From Patella vulgata (Eukaryota; Mollusca; Gastropoda; Patellidae), in contig NC_065882.2 in assembly GCF_932274485.2 (NCBI RefSeq), positions 59,619,431 through 59,683,430 on the forward strand: a stretch of 64,000 bases of DNA, given 5' to 3'. Made by a program: the position numbers and the translations under genes. The notes below the pieces were generated by a model. That model did no database searches. It was not told the origin of the DNA and worked only from the letters and a program-made list of their open reading frames with translations. How positions within the stretch are numbered: the stretch's first letter is position 1; every line of letters starts with the position of its first letter. Below are positions 33,370 to 45,503 of this stretch, in pieces.

Positions 33370-35160
33370 AATAGATCATACACGCCGTAGGTGTATTTTG
33401 GCGCCTCCCGGGTTTCGCTTTATTAGATATTTGAACTTGAAAAGGGGGTACTAGCATCGGGTGTTTTAGAAAGAGTAAGCATATCATTAATATTTTTAGA
33501 CAGATCAAGTTTTATATTCAAATTATTAGGAATGGACCTATAAATGGGCATAAAAATTGCTCGTACTAGTAATCATTTATCTAAAAACGCTGTCAGATAT
33601 TTACTGTTCTGGGGCATCCTATTGGTGAGTTTCGGAATAAACATTTCCGTCTTCCAAGATGATCTCCGAAGGCTATTGTAGTTATCTCAGCAGGTGTTTC
33701 TCGCACACTTGACATTGAGATATTGGCCCATTACAGATCGAAGACAAGCCATCCTTCATTTCTAAAAGGAGAAGACGTAGCTATATAGACGTCTTGTAAT
33801 TGTTGAAAGGTTGAAAATGATAAATATGTTATTGAATCAACATTGAGTAACATACCATTGAGAGTAGGGAAGTTCCCATTTCTAATAATTATTTGTTAGT
33901 GATTCATTTATTGGAGATAGATAATATAGGCCTAGCCTGTTCCTCTATCCTTTTCTGAGAATAAAAATATTGTTTATAAAACAAAATTAATGGTAAACAT
34001 ATTTAACTCTAATCATTTGGCTATGTTCATATTAAATTAATTGATATAATAATATACTGTTGAAAATACTAATTATATTCTGTATTCATATAATTGCAAA
34101 TCGCTTTTAGATCGGGAATTTAGTAATTCCTATTTACTCAATGTTTAGCTCTTTATAAGCCCATATATATAATATGGACGTGTATTGTCGTCATCGACTA
34201 CCTGTGAAGTCAATAAAGTACATATTTTTCATACTTTAATAAAATCTTGAGAAAGAGATTGGTGCGAGTTTCATCAATTATTAACAAAAATAGCCTTTGA
34301 AAGCCTATTTATTTTAATTAAATTCTGTGTGTGGTTTAAATTTCAGATCCCATATCATTTATTTGGGATTTACTAAATTTGTCAATTATGTACGGAGTAT
34401 TTGCTCCTAATTTAGTCAGAATATGTCAAATAGCTTGTGGGTCTTTTATTGATGGGTTGACCTGTTTTGACATTAAGATTAAACATGGTTCGACATTGTG
34501 GTTTTCTTTATATGCCATTTCTTTAACGTCTAAGTGGGCTTATTTGCCATGGTGTCCTCAAGCCTTGGCTTGTAAAAGTCTTCAATTTCAGCTAAAATCG
34601 TAAATAAGATGAACGAAACATTTTTTAATTTGCCATATTCTGGACGAGACGAAGATAGCTGTAAGTGTACACCATGCATTATCACAAAATAGTTAAATTT
34701 ATCTAACGTGACCGTATTCCCATTAGATTTTATGTGTTTATACCCACCGGAAGTGAACTCCACTTCATTTGTATAGCATCTTATCTATAATCGATTTTAT
34801 CTTCAGTTTATTGGTCGTACAGTTGATATCACTTATTGTAAATACTAAACGTACTTCGGTTGTTCCCCTGCATAATTCCAACTCTATATAAGTTATGGCC
34901 TATTGAGTTTTTATATATTGTTACCTTTCATATTCCATACCAACATTTCCAGACTGAAATAATGACGCTTTATTATTATATTAATCTTAATTAATTTAGT
35001 ATAACCTTCCGGTAGAGTATTAGAATCCCGGTATCATCGGAATGGAGTGGGGTTTAACATGTTCATCAACAGAGTACTGTTTGGCTATTTCGAGACTAAC
35101 AAATGACATGTTATATTTCTCTATCTTAACAAGTGTATCTATGTTTTAAAGCAATTAATG
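33370..35160. other. Gene-free AT-rich stretch
   Basis: No recognisable gene. Two short SINE-tail-like segments (TGGAGTGGGGTTTAACATG at about 35044 and a variant at about 35166) lie at its right end. Confidence 0.5.
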
Positions 35161-35214
35161 GAATGGATTGGGGCTTAAATTCCAGTCAACAGACTATTTT
35201 GGTCATTTTGAGAC

Positions 35215-35420
35215 TAACATAGTATGTTAGTGTTTAATGTAGGACTGACCCCGTTAGGGGACTTTATATACAGGACTAGATACACTTTGACATCGTCGTA
35301 GGCGCCTACGTCAACACTAACAAAATATCCCAAACGTGCTCCTTGATCCACACCGGGATTCGAACCCGCGAGACATTTTACTTGTAAGTGCAGTGTGACA
35401 ACCACATACAATTACCATGG
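35215..35420 (-). mobile_element. tRNA-derived SINE (third type), minus strand
   Basis: On the minus strand the head has a B box, GGGTTCGAATCCC (35355-35367), preceded by an A-box-like GTGGTTGTCACACTG (35391-35405). The body (GTTTGGGATATTTTGTTAG) differs from families 1 and 2. The spacing and lack of a cloverleaf argue against a functional tRNA gene. Confidence 0.65.
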
Positions 35421-35421
35421 T

Positions 35422-36390
35422 CTCATTAAAAAACGCAAAGCAGTAATTTTACGGTGATAAATATGGACATCCGCTCTGTAAAGAGTTTCTCTTTTACACT
35501 GAGCTTCTCCCTAGAGAATCCCTGACCTCAAAAATAGGCACCATTTTGATATCACTGGATAGCTTTAATTATTCACTTTTAATCATTTTTGATGAAGACT
35601 AATGAAATATTGACCGGAACTGACGAGAATCATACTATCCTTCCTATATAGTTCAATCGACTAGCCAGATCAATGGATTCTTCTCTTTTTATGCAAATCT
35701 TTATTAGAAATGCCGTTCTTCCTGGGCGATATTATTCCTATCTTTGATATTCGGTTATACACTCCATTGGTAATATCTTGTAACATATCTCTAGCAATGC
35801 TAGTGCTTATCTTCAAGTAGCAGAAATTAAGGCACTCGATAAACCCTCAGTCATGCACGACATCAGTATGAATAAATCGAATTGAGTGCAATTTAAAGAT
35901 AAGACTAGCGACATGTTAAACGGATTTAAATTAAATTATATTTCTAGCTTTAAGTAATAACAGTATCATGCTGCGCAAATTGTCTACTCTTTTCCATCTA
36001 TTATTGTGGATAATTAAAATACCAGAAATAGTTACACAGCTAGTTATTATTTAAGAGGTGTCTGCCAACAGTTGAACCAAACAAGTAGTAGAAAACAACC
36101 GTTTTCCAGGTTGTTATTTGAAATAAAAATCCTAAAGGCGGAGCCCGCAGCTTTTATTTCGAATAACAGCCGTGGTTGAATGCATGTGGTTGTTGAAGGC
36201 TAATATTACCTCAATATCAAACAGAAGTTTGATACAGGGAATAGCCACCTTACAATATCAGTAGTATCTATTGGAGATATAATCTGGAGGTGTGTTAAGA
36301 TTAAATAGCACACCCATGGTCAACTTGCCAAAAGCTTTGTTAATACGTTATCGCCGTTTATTATCAGACGTTGATAAACTTATCGGCTTG
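35422..36390. other. No gene seen
   Basis: AT-rich sequence with no recognised coding content. Confidence 0.5.
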
Positions 36391-36397
36391 TACATGC

Positions 36398-36620
36398 AGA
36401 GAGAGAGGGGGGGGGGGGTAACGTCCACTCGACACAAACTAACATATGGTTCAGATGTATTTCAGTAATTCGCTAGCGCGTAGGTGTCTTTAGCACTGGG
36501 AAGAAACCATACACGGAGAAGACCCACGAGGTTGAACATCCGACCCTATTCATTGTCACAAGAAACCATACACGGAGAAAACCCACGAGGTTGAATATCC
36601 GACCCTATTCATTGTCACTC
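36398..36620 (-). mobile_element. Rearranged SINE (family 1) copy
   Basis: On the minus strand it ends with TTAGTTTGTGTCGAGTGGAC and a poly-C/(CT)n tail. The inner part, with GAAACCATACACGGAGAA, GACCCACGAGGTTGAACATC and ACCCTATTCATTGTCAC, is duplicated in tandem (about 36502 and 36563). Confidence 0.75.
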
Positions 36621-36624
36621 CACT

Positions 36625-37249
36625 TATTCGGCCACACAACCGCCACCCAGTGTTAAGACCTGTCCACCCAATATAATTTAGATGTACGGAAACATTAATT
36701 TTCGCATTTGGAATTTCAGAGGAATTTCTTCTTGTCCGGATGAATCACCACGATCACACAGATAAAAAAAGCAACACTGAGTTATGTGTTGGAAAAATGT
36801 GAGATTTTGTTGTTTTCATAAAGAATGTAGCTAAGCTTGTATAAAACATACCAAACCAACGAAATATAATGTACATATCAGTGAATAATATCATATAATT
36901 AGTCTTGGTTTAGAATAAGTAATGAGTTAAATCCAGTTTATAATTGTGTTTAATTTGTTACTTCCATTTCATATTTTAGATGCATAGCAACATATAAACA
37001 GATAATATAACGGTGCACAATAAAATATCCATTTAAAACATACATTGCTACAAACTTCTTGCCATTGATAATAATTTGTACACGAGGTCTTCTTCAGTTC
37101 TTTCCGTTTCATTACATTTCCATTGACTAGCATATCCCCCATAAGATGACACAATTCTACGGAAAACAGTTATTGTTTTTTACTAACCTACGTTTAGAAT
37201 AGGGTTATCCGGGAACCCGAAGCGAAAATTCATATCACTAATGAAGAGT
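36625..37249. other. No gene seen
   Basis: AT-rich, nothing recognised. Confidence 0.45.
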
Positions 37250-37389
37250 AATTGTATTCATATAATTGTGTCCGGTGTATTTCCGGTTCAATTACTAAAT
37301 GTCATTTAGAGATGTCAGTAAAAATTTTCAGTGTCATTTAGTAATTGAACTGCGATATACAGGTCACAATTATATGGAATACAATTACT
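37250..37389. repeat. Imperfect inverted repeat, arms about 58 bp
   Basis: GTAATTGTATTCATATAATT on the left pairs with AATTATATGGAATACAATTA on the right. TTCAATTACTAAATG pairs with CATTTAGTAATTGAA. About 20 bp lie between. It resembles a small foldback element. Confidence 0.7.
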
Positions 37390-37640
37390 GTTTATAACTG
37401 AGCGACGTTTCGAATGGCTAAATCTATTTGTTAAGGCCAGCTCAATTTTCGCCAAGGTCGTTAAAATGTAAATAAGCTTAGGGCACGTGATTGAAATAAA
37501 CAGGTCACAATTCTATGGAATATAATTACTGCTTATAACTGAATGACATTTCGACTGGCTAAATCTATTTGTTAAGGCCAGCTCAGTTTTCGTGAAGGTC
37601 ACTGAGATGTAAATAAAGTTAGGGCACGTAATTGTTGGCG
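37371..37640. repeat. Tandem duplication, period 131 bp
   Basis: AGGTCACAATT(A/C)TATGGAAT at 37371 and 37502, each followed by TATTTGTTAAGGCCAGCTCA and TTAGGGCACGT. The first unit overlaps the inverted repeat on its left. Confidence 0.85.
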
Positions 37641-37718
37641 AGATTGTAGGAAAGTTTTAAGAACTTGGGTCTTCACATAAGCACTGACCTAGGATGATGA
37701 AAATTCAGTTCGTGATAT

Positions 37719-37775
37719 TTCCTGGTTTTATAAATATACATACAATTATTGTATGTATATTTATAAAACCAGGAA
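37719..37775. repeat. Perfect 57-bp palindrome (28-bp arms, 1-bp centre)
   Basis: Left arm begins TTCCTGGTTTTATAAATAT and the right arm ends ATATTTATAAAACCAGGAA. All 28 positions pair around a single T at 37747. It is AT-rich in the middle and could extrude as a cruciform. Confidence 0.95.
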
Positions 37776-38236
37776 TTTTATATACAAAGTTGTTTTCGCT
37801 GTTTTTTGGTGTTGGTGGGGCTGGTGGTCTTCCTTAGGTGGTGCTTGTGGAATTCTCATATAGAATTGGATTTTCTAAACAATATGTTTGTTCCACTATC
37901 ATCGGGTTAGGGCCGGGGATTCTTATATCTAGTTGATTTTATTTACTAAGAGTTAGGGCTAGGGTTTGATATATTGTTTGTTTTGGGTTAAGTTGAGGAC
38001 TGGTCTTATTTAGTCTAATTTACTGTGCACTTAGATGTTCATATTTTTATTTTTAGAATATGCAATTATAAGGTTCTGTATGAAGATTTTGGGGTTATTT
38101 TCCTAGAGATCAGTATATCGTTTTCTGATGATTTTGGACGAACTTTCTGCTGATGCGCTAAATGGGACTACAAATGATGTTATTGCGCTAGCCCAGGCCC
38201 GGCTGGGGGGGGGGGGCTTTAACTATTAACTATTCA
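37776..38236. other. No gene seen
   Basis: T-rich and G-rich sequence. A CTGATGA at about 38125 was examined as a ribozyme core and rejected. Confidence 0.5.
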
Positions 38237-39030
38237 GTTAGATACACTGACGTAACTGGAAGAGATCTGATTTTAATATAGAAGTGAGACTTTTAGAAGT
38301 AGAACGTAGACTTTCAGAAGAAAAAAACCCCTGCTATTCACTTATTCACTATACTGATCTATGGGTTAAGAGCCTCCCAGTTGCGAGGGTCGCCGATTAG
38401 TTAACTTTACTGAGCAGTCGAACATTTCATTCCATCTCATTTCCGTTGTATCTATGACATATTGGGCTAATTTAAACACGACGGGTCCGGTGGAGTGGGG
38501 GAGGGCTAGGGGATTTAGCCCCCCCGCCAAATAATTTGGCCGCAAGTACTCTTTTCTCAAGGTTATTGCACGCAAGTAACTATTTAGTTAGATACAGTGA
38601 CGTAACTGGAAGAGACCTGGTTTTAATATAGAAGTGTGTCTTTTAGAAGTAGAACGTTGTATCTATGACATATTGGCTAATTTAAACACGACGGGTCCGG
38701 TGGAGTGGGGGAGGGCTAGGGGCTTTAGCCCCCCCCCCCCGCGCCAAATAATTTGGCCGCAAGTACTCTTTTCTCAAGGTTATTGCACGCAAATACAAGT
38801 AAATATTTAGTTAGATACAGTGACGTAACTGGGAGAGACCTGGTTTTAATATAGACGTGAATCTTCTAGAAATAGAACGTAGACTTTCAGAAGAAAAAAA
38901 CCCTGTTATTCACTATACTGATCCCTGGGTTAAGAGCCTCCCAGTTGCGAGGCTCGCGTTTAGTTAACTTTCCATCTCATTTCCGTTGTATCTATGACAT
39001 ATTGGCTAATGAAAACACGACGGGGTATGC
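38237..39030. repeat. Three-unit array, unequal units (about 350, 223, 220 bp)
   Basis: TTAGTTAGATACA(C/G)TGACGTA marks unit starts near 38241, 38591 and 38814. Units also share AACACGACGGG, GGCTAGGGG(A/C)TTTAGCCCC and AATAATTTGGCCGCAAGTAC, some missing from the shorter ones. The frame at 38366-38575 is an artefact of the array. Confidence 0.85.
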
Positions 39031-39386
39031 TAAGTTCTAGGGGGCTGAGAAGTCTGTCGCTCAAATTGACAATTGTCTGTTCTATAGACGGCTTCTCATT
39101 CCTTTTCCCTGATTCTAGTGCAAATTCCCCATCCAGTAGTTGATGATCTCGCTCGCCGTGGAGATCAATTCGTTGTAGCTGTTGATGTTTTGGTAGGCGA
39201 TCCGATTGTCTAGTCGGAATCGGGAAGAAGTGGGGATCTGTGACTGTTATGGATAACAGAACTTAGTATTTAATGCGCATGACCAAGTATTGATTCTGTA
39301 CAAGACATTAAAGAACATTTTTTGGCTGTAAGCATTGTAATTAGAATAGTTCAATGATAATATCGTTATATTATTCAATTTTTGAA
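39031..39386. other. No gene seen
   Basis: No coding content recognised. Confidence 0.45.
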
Positions 39387-39399
39387 ATCTCATAAGAAA

Positions 39400-39769
39400 T
39401 GAAATGAAATGGGGTTTAACGTCCTACTGTTCTGCTCCTATGCTGGGCTAATGAAGACGGGCATGCGCCATACAGTGTGCTATGAGGGAAATTTTGCCCG
39501 GGCAGCGGCACTATCGCCTACTCTTATATTGAATTCCAACTACCAAGGATCTTTTACGTGCATTCCAATGCATACACAGGACCTCGGTTTTTCGTTTCAT
39601 CCGAAGGACTAGACAGCTGTCCTTGTCAGGCCCCCCCGTCCTGCGTCACTGACAAGGGGGAAGACGCCGGAAAATCTGGATGAACTTTCTCGGCCAATGC
39701 AGGGATCGAACACCCGACCTCCAGGCTAGCGAGCCAGCTTCTTACCCACTTAGCCACGTGATCCCCTAC
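39400..39769 (-). mobile_element. SINE (family 2), full length with 13-bp target duplication
   Basis: ATCTCATAAGAAA at 39387-39399 and 39770-39782 is the target duplication. On the minus strand the head has A-box-like GTGGCTAAGTGGGTAAGAAG and B-box-like GGTGTTCGATCCC. The body contains CTTGTCAGTGACGCAGGACG and GTCTAGTCCTTCGGATG, and the tail is GGACGTTAAACCCCATTTCA. At 370 bp it is the reference copy of family 2. It shares its 3' tail with family 1, implying that the same LINE machinery mobilises both. Confidence 0.92.
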
Positions 39770-39994
39770 ATCTCATAAGAAAAATTATTCTATATTATAA
39801 TGAATGATCAGTAGAAGTTCTGCCGGGTGAAAAACATCAAAAGCTACTGTACAAAATAAATTCGCCCATCTTCTCTTGAATGACAATTTTAAGTTGAAAC
39901 AGAAGTAAACCCTAAACGCCTACATGAAAAAACCTGTATCTGTCCCTGCCAACACTCTTGTAGAAATTACAACATTGAAAAGCACAGAGGTGTC

Positions 39995-40268
39995 TCACAG
40001 GCGGATCCGGGGGATTGTAAAACAACACTTTTATGACAAAAGTGGGATGGGATGGGCATTCAGAATGATATAGATATATGTGATATCACAATTAATGTTT
40101 GCATCAATGATATTGAATCACAATGTGATCCTATTATTTCATAATAACAATTGACGTCAAACGGGGTGTTGGATTTCTCTCTTTAAAAACCTCATTATGT
40201 ATGTACGCCTACGTAGTTCGGAGACGATGATGGCATCATGCATTCTCAACTGTTAAAAAAGCCCCCTC
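39995..40268. repeat. Dispersed repeat, copy 2 (partner at 27985-28290)
   Basis: Shares TTGAATCACAATGTGATC, TTTCATAATAA, GGGGTGTTGGAT and GGAGACGATGATGGCATCAT with the first copy. Same orientation, clearly diverged. Confidence 0.8.
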
Positions 40269-40269
40269 C

Positions 40270-40795
40270 TGCAAAAATTCCTGTCTACTTCAAGCACAAA
40301 ATGTTATCGAAAATTGTTTAATGTAAACAGACATACAAATAAAACAATTTGAAATAATTTTAAAAGTTTATCACATATATTGATTTACATTGGGGAAGAC
40401 CTCATTAACCGATATAATAATCGGATATGCTATCTGCCGGACTGAACAATTAAACCGCACGTCAAAAATATTACATTCATATCAAGGTTATACTAGTAAT
40501 TAAACGGCACATTTGTTTATCTTGATACGGCACTTTTAAAACCTATTCGCTTTGATAGAGAATTGCCTTAAGCCTTTTATGTAGAATCTAACGCTTCCGC
40601 ATGGAGACGACCATATCCGGATTACTGACAGCAATTAGTTCAAACAAACTAATTGATTTTTCGATCAATAACATGAGATGGTGGAACTTGATTTTAATTG
40701 TTAACTAGACCTGCAAGCAGCACTGAACCGGCTTTCAGGAATCAGACAGGAAGTGTGTCATACAATAGCCCATTTATCTAGCTACCAAACGATAC
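40270..40795. other. No gene seen
   Basis: AT-rich, nothing recognised. Confidence 0.45.
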
Positions 40796-40799
40796 TTTA

Positions 40800-41728
40800 G
40801 ATGTTTTGATCCGGTCACACCCGACGATGAAATCCCGATTGTTGCAAGAGCACCGATATTTTTACTGTCTTTTTTTTTTAATTATCGAATATTTTTTTGA
40901 CTACTTCCTGGTTACGGATCATTATCGGGATAGATTTAACAAGTGGTATGGGAACTTAACTTCATGTACCAGAAGTTTCAGAAAGATCCATTGGACAGTT
41001 TTACCTCCCTTATACCATTAGAAGCAGATTTACAGATATAACGATTTTTCGACTTTCTTCAAAGAGTGTGGCCCTTTTGGACCATTTATACTATATTGAG
41101 GCTTTTAAATTTGGATTCACGCCCTAGAACACCGTTAGGACTCTAAGTAACATAAGTTTAAGAAAGGAAATAAGAGAAGTTTTCGAAATAAAAGCGTCTG
41201 AATAGGCTCAAGTAACAGAAGTCTAAGAAAGGTAAAAAGAGAAGTTTTCGGGATGAAAGCATCTGAATAGCCCCCAAAAATGAAAATACTAGATTTTCAG
41301 CGTCCCATTATATATTGCCTAACCAGCGAATTTTTACCATTTAGATGTCATACGATCGTCCATTGTTCGGGCTATCCAATGACACTTTAGTTGTTTCGAA
41401 ATCTTACGTAGTAATCACTTTTTTCGCAAGATCACCATTTTTTTTACTTTTTATGTTTTTTTCCTCAAAATATCGGATATTTTTTCGACTACTTCCGGTT
41501 TTTGGATCATTGTCGGGATAATTTTAACAAGTTGTTTGGTTACCTAACCTTCTATACAAGAAGTTTCAGAAAAATCCATTCAGCTGTTTTCCATAGAAAG
41601 AAAAATAGAAGAGCATTTTCAGTAATTTAAGGATTTTTCAACTTTTTTCCAAGATTGAGGTTCTTTTTGGACCACTTATATTATTTCAATGCTTTTATTC
41701 TTGGACTCACGCCATAGTCCACCGATAG
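40800..41728 (+). repeat. Diverged copy of the large non-coding repeat at 49.5-53 kb
   Basis: It shares long-range order with 49540-50560: GATAGATTTAACAAG against GATAGTTTTAATAA, GACTACTTCC(T)GGTT, AAAATACTAGATTTTC, GATGTCATA(C/T)GAT, GTCCATT, GGGCTATCCA and ATTTCAATG. It contains about two sub-units of roughly 600 bp. No coding content. Confidence 0.7.
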
Positions 41729-41790
41729 TATACTTTCCACTGAATTACCGTCTTGCCTATAGATTTAAGTATTGCAGGCACAGTGCTTCT
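41729..41790 (+). repeat. 62-bp segment, identical copy at 47281-47342
   Basis: TATACTTTCCACTGAATTAC to GGCACAGTGCTTCT is identical at both places. Each copy is preceded by sequence of the large non-coding repeat family and followed by unrelated sequence. Confidence 0.9.
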
Positions 41791-42132
41791 ACTGTGAGGA
41801 GTCCTATAGGCAAAACGCAACTCCCTATTTTTTTATTATTTTTTTTTAATACCTTACTTATGGGGGGTACACTACTGACAAATGACAGAGCCCGATCCCT
41901 TAGTTTAAACATATTTTATTGACAAATATCAAAAGGATTGAGCACAAGTTTCAAAAACTTAGAAAAGCCTTTTCCATACATAGAAATGATATACATTATT
42001 TAATACTAACAAGATTTCGAAATAGTATATACAATAATAAATAATTTATAAGTAATATAAGTAAAGTCAGTTATCCACCAAAAAAGCTAAAGCTAATAAT
42101 TTATTCTAAGATGTAACTACTAACAATAACTT

Positions 42133-45100
42133 TTACTTAAATTTAAATCGTTTTGAAAGTTTGATATATTTGTGAACTTCAAGGAAAAGGTTTGTATTCA
42201 TCTCGATTGACAATTCTGAATTGCCGCACAATAGGATATCTATATTTAGCACAGAATAACTTGACAATGTATTTAATAGTTCAGCACGAATTACATCATA
42301 TAAGTGACATTGCAGGAAATAGTGTTCGGCATTTTCTATAAATTTGCTACAAGAACATGTGGGATCATTCACAACATTTATTTCATACAAATCATTTTGC
42401 AACGAACTACAACCATGCCGTATTCTAGTGTGAATAATATTTTCATGTCTATTACCTTTACAGTAGTAGATTGGCGCTTTATGTATTAAGGAACGTAATT
42501 TTTGTTTGTATAGATATTTGAAGGATTTAAGAGTGGTTGATTGCTTTATGGGGTCCTCTAATAATTCCCAATCTCGAATTGTTGTGGGGAAGTACGAAGT
42601 TTGGTGTAATGCTGTTCTACAATAAGGATATCTATATTCGCTAATGTTTCTTAAATTGTATTTTTGTGGTGTTTGTTGATAATATTCTAGAATGTCATAT
42701 AAGTATGCTGGGTTTCTCTGATTTTTAATTTGAAAAAATGTGGTTAGTCGCTTTTGTGTACGTCTGTCTGACAATTTATTCCATCCGGTTTCAAAATAAA
42801 GCGCTTCACGAGAACAAGTTTTAGTTAGTCCAGTCACAATCCTGGCAGCTTCTAGCTGTACCTTTTCAAGTTTTTCGGTATTGGAAACGTTACACCCATC
42901 CCACACTTCACATGCGTATTCCAATTTTGGCCTTATGAATATCAAATATACGTTATTTAGAGTTTGTCTATTAAAGGTGAATTTTAGTTTACGCAAAATA
43001 TTTAATAATTTTGAGGTGGACGAGATAATAGTTTCTATATGGATGGTCCATTTGGCGTCATTTGAAAGGGTAATGCCCAAGTGTTTGTGACATTTAACCA
43101 CTTCAAGTGCTTGATTATCGAATATCAGACTCGGATAATTTTCTGTTTTTTTGGAGCTAAATAAAATAGCTTTTGTTTTGTTGGATTAAAGTTTATAAGC
43201 CAATTATTCGCCCAAATGTTGAGATTTGTCAGATCGTAGTTTAGGGACTGTTCTATCTCTGAAACTGACTGTTTGCTACACCCAAGTGCCGTGTCGTCTG
43301 CAAATAATCTAGCCACATTATGGAGTACATCTTGTACATCATTGATGTAAGTCAAAAACAAAAAGGGGCCCAAAACTGATCCCTGGGGAACTCCTGATTG
43401 AAGAGTAATTTCTGATGACACAGAGCCATTTACGAATACCCGTTGAGTCCGGTCTTGGACATAACTAGACAACCACGTAATTAGCATGCCTGAAACCCCA
43501 TATTGACTTAATTTGTGTATCAAACCAGGTAAATATACGCGGTCAAACGCTTTAGATATATCGCAAAAAACATAGCAGGAATATAGTTGCTTATCTATTG
43601 CAGATGAGATATCATGATACACTTCTAAAAGTTGATGAACAGTAGAGTAGTTCGGTCGAAACCCTGATTGGTATTTGTACAAGAGATTGTTTTCATGAAA
43701 ATAGTTAAACAGGTGTTTGAAAACTACCTTTTCTAATAATTTGCTCAAAGAACTTAATAGGCTTATAGGTCGGTAGTTTGAAACTAGAGAGCTGTCTCCT
43801 TTTTTATAGAAAGGTAGGACATTTGCTTTTTTCCAAATTGTTGGAAAAACGCCTGATTCTAGTGATTTGTTAAATATATATTTTAATGGTACACATATTG
43901 AGGTTTTGGTATATTTTAGTAACTTGTTACTAATATTATCAAATCCATTGGCTTTTTTCAATTTCAGTGTACTTATAAGATCTGCGATTTCCTTTTCTTC
44001 GACTAAAGGAATATCAAGTTGACAATTTGTTCGCTTATTGAATTTTGGTAATTCTCCTTGCTGAGTGTTATTTGAAATTGATCCGAAATAGTTGTTAAGT
44101 AATTCAGCTTTATCAAAATTTGAATGAGCAATTCTTCCATTGGGGTCTAAAAGTGGAGGAATATCATTTGATACATTTTGGCCTAATACTTTCCTTAAAT
44201 TATTCCAGTAATTCTGGCTATTTGTATCGTTAGAATTCAAGAAATTTGTGATTTCTTCTTTGTATTTTGTTTTTAACGCTTTTTTAAAATTATTTACTTT
44301 ATTTCTTTGAACTTTGTATTTTCTTAAATCGCATTCATGTTGTGTTTTCAAAGCTTTTTTGTGTAACCTGTTTCTGATTCTTATCGCTCTACGTATTTCT
44401 GTATTGAACCACGGTTTGTCAGTTAGTCTTATAGTTATTGATTTCTTTGGTATGCACAATGTAATATAGCTATTTAAAATTTCATAAAATTTTGAACATA
44501 CTAAGTTAATATCAGAATTTGCAAAGGTACTCTCCCAATCGTGTTCTTTGATAAGAGTATTTAACCTATTATAATTACCATCCTTATATACAAATATCTC
44601 CCGTTTAAAATTCCTGGGACTTGAAACTGGAAAATCTAATAATGCATAAACACCCTTATGATCGGATATGTCAGGAGTGACATTAATCGTTTCACTGGAA
44701 CTAATCTGAATTTCATCATTTACTAAAATTACGTCTAATAAGGTTGATGACGTCCCAGTAACGCGTGTAGGTTCATCAATAACATTTCTGAGATTATTTA
44801 AAGATAAAATATCCCGTAGCTTGCAGCGTTGTGCTAGCAAGTCATCATTTAGATCACCTAAAATTACAACCTTAAGCGTGGTTTGATAGGCTAGTTCAAT
44901 GGATCTTTCGAACAATGACCAGAATTCAATTGTGCTGTTTGGCGGGCGGTAAAATAAGGCAACAAGTAATACGGTGTTTGGAAATTTGCATTCCACCCAA
45001 ATACTCTCTATACCTGTAACCTCAAGATCATCTCGCCGTTTGCAATAAATTGTTTTATTAACATATAATAATAATCCGCCACCATGCGACGTCCGATCCT

Positions 45101-45503
45101 TCCGGTATGGAGAATGGTAACCGTCCCATTTTAGAGATGAATCTAACACATAGTTATCCAGATGAGTCTCAGTGAAACTACAAATATGGTAATCATTGAC
45201 ATCGTTGTATATTGTTTCAAGTTTGTGTCTTATACTACGTGCATTTAAGTGATAGACTGAAAGGTTTTCATTTAAATCGTGATTTGAAGGTCCAGGATTT
45301 TTATGAACGTCTCCTGATCTTAGAACTAATAAGGCTAAAACAGTACTTAGCAGACAAAAATTATCAAGTTCACATAAAACTATTGGAGATATTATTCGAC
45401 ATTGCCATTTCTCAGATGCCTCGTGCTTTACTGTGTAGTAAATGTCAACTATTACAGTAGCAATGAAAATATAATGAGTGTTGCACTTGCGCCAGTATTG
45501 CAC
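42133..45503 (-). pseudogene. LINE polyprotein: 2A-like peptide, endonuclease, reverse transcriptase
   Basis: Residue numbers count from the GTG at 45503. A hydrophobic stretch (about 50-61) leads into the 2A-like GDVHKNPGP (64-72). The endonuclease follows: NARSIRHK (87-94), the catalytic E in FTETHLD, RPPNS (187-190), ILGDLND (214-220) and SDHKG (280-284). RT spans about 515-780, with FCDISKAFD (motif A), SGVPQGSVLGP (motif B) and FADDT (734-738, motif C). After RV at residue 792 the frame stops. The protein continues in another frame as LGITLSNDAKW to the end at 42133, with CSC, H and C residues typical of the LINE C-terminus. The shift lies in the A-rich stretch at about 43171-43184, consistent with one lost A. 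No Met occurs before about residue 673. Total length about 1,120 residues, normal for the group. Confidence 0.85.
45288..45314 (-). other. 2A-like ribosome-skipping motif
   Basis: The codons read GDVHKNPGP. The core NPGP with an upstream GDV matches 2A peptides, with His where viral 2As usually have Glu, a variant known from non-LTR elements. Skipping would release the short hydrophobic leader from the endonuclease-RT protein between G and the final P. Confidence 0.75.

Noticed and set aside
34379-34603. 74-codon plus-strand frame
   Set aside because: No recognisable motif, no bias and AT-rich context.
35355-35405. tRNA gene on the minus strand
   Set aside because: A and B boxes are present but no full cloverleaf, and the sequence continues into a SINE-like body.
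38121-38150. CTGATGA as a hammerhead ribozyme core
   Set aside because: No stem II with a following GAAA box and no closing stems; a chance match.
39700-39769. tRNA gene on the minus strand
   Set aside because: It is the head of a full-length SINE with a target duplication outside it.
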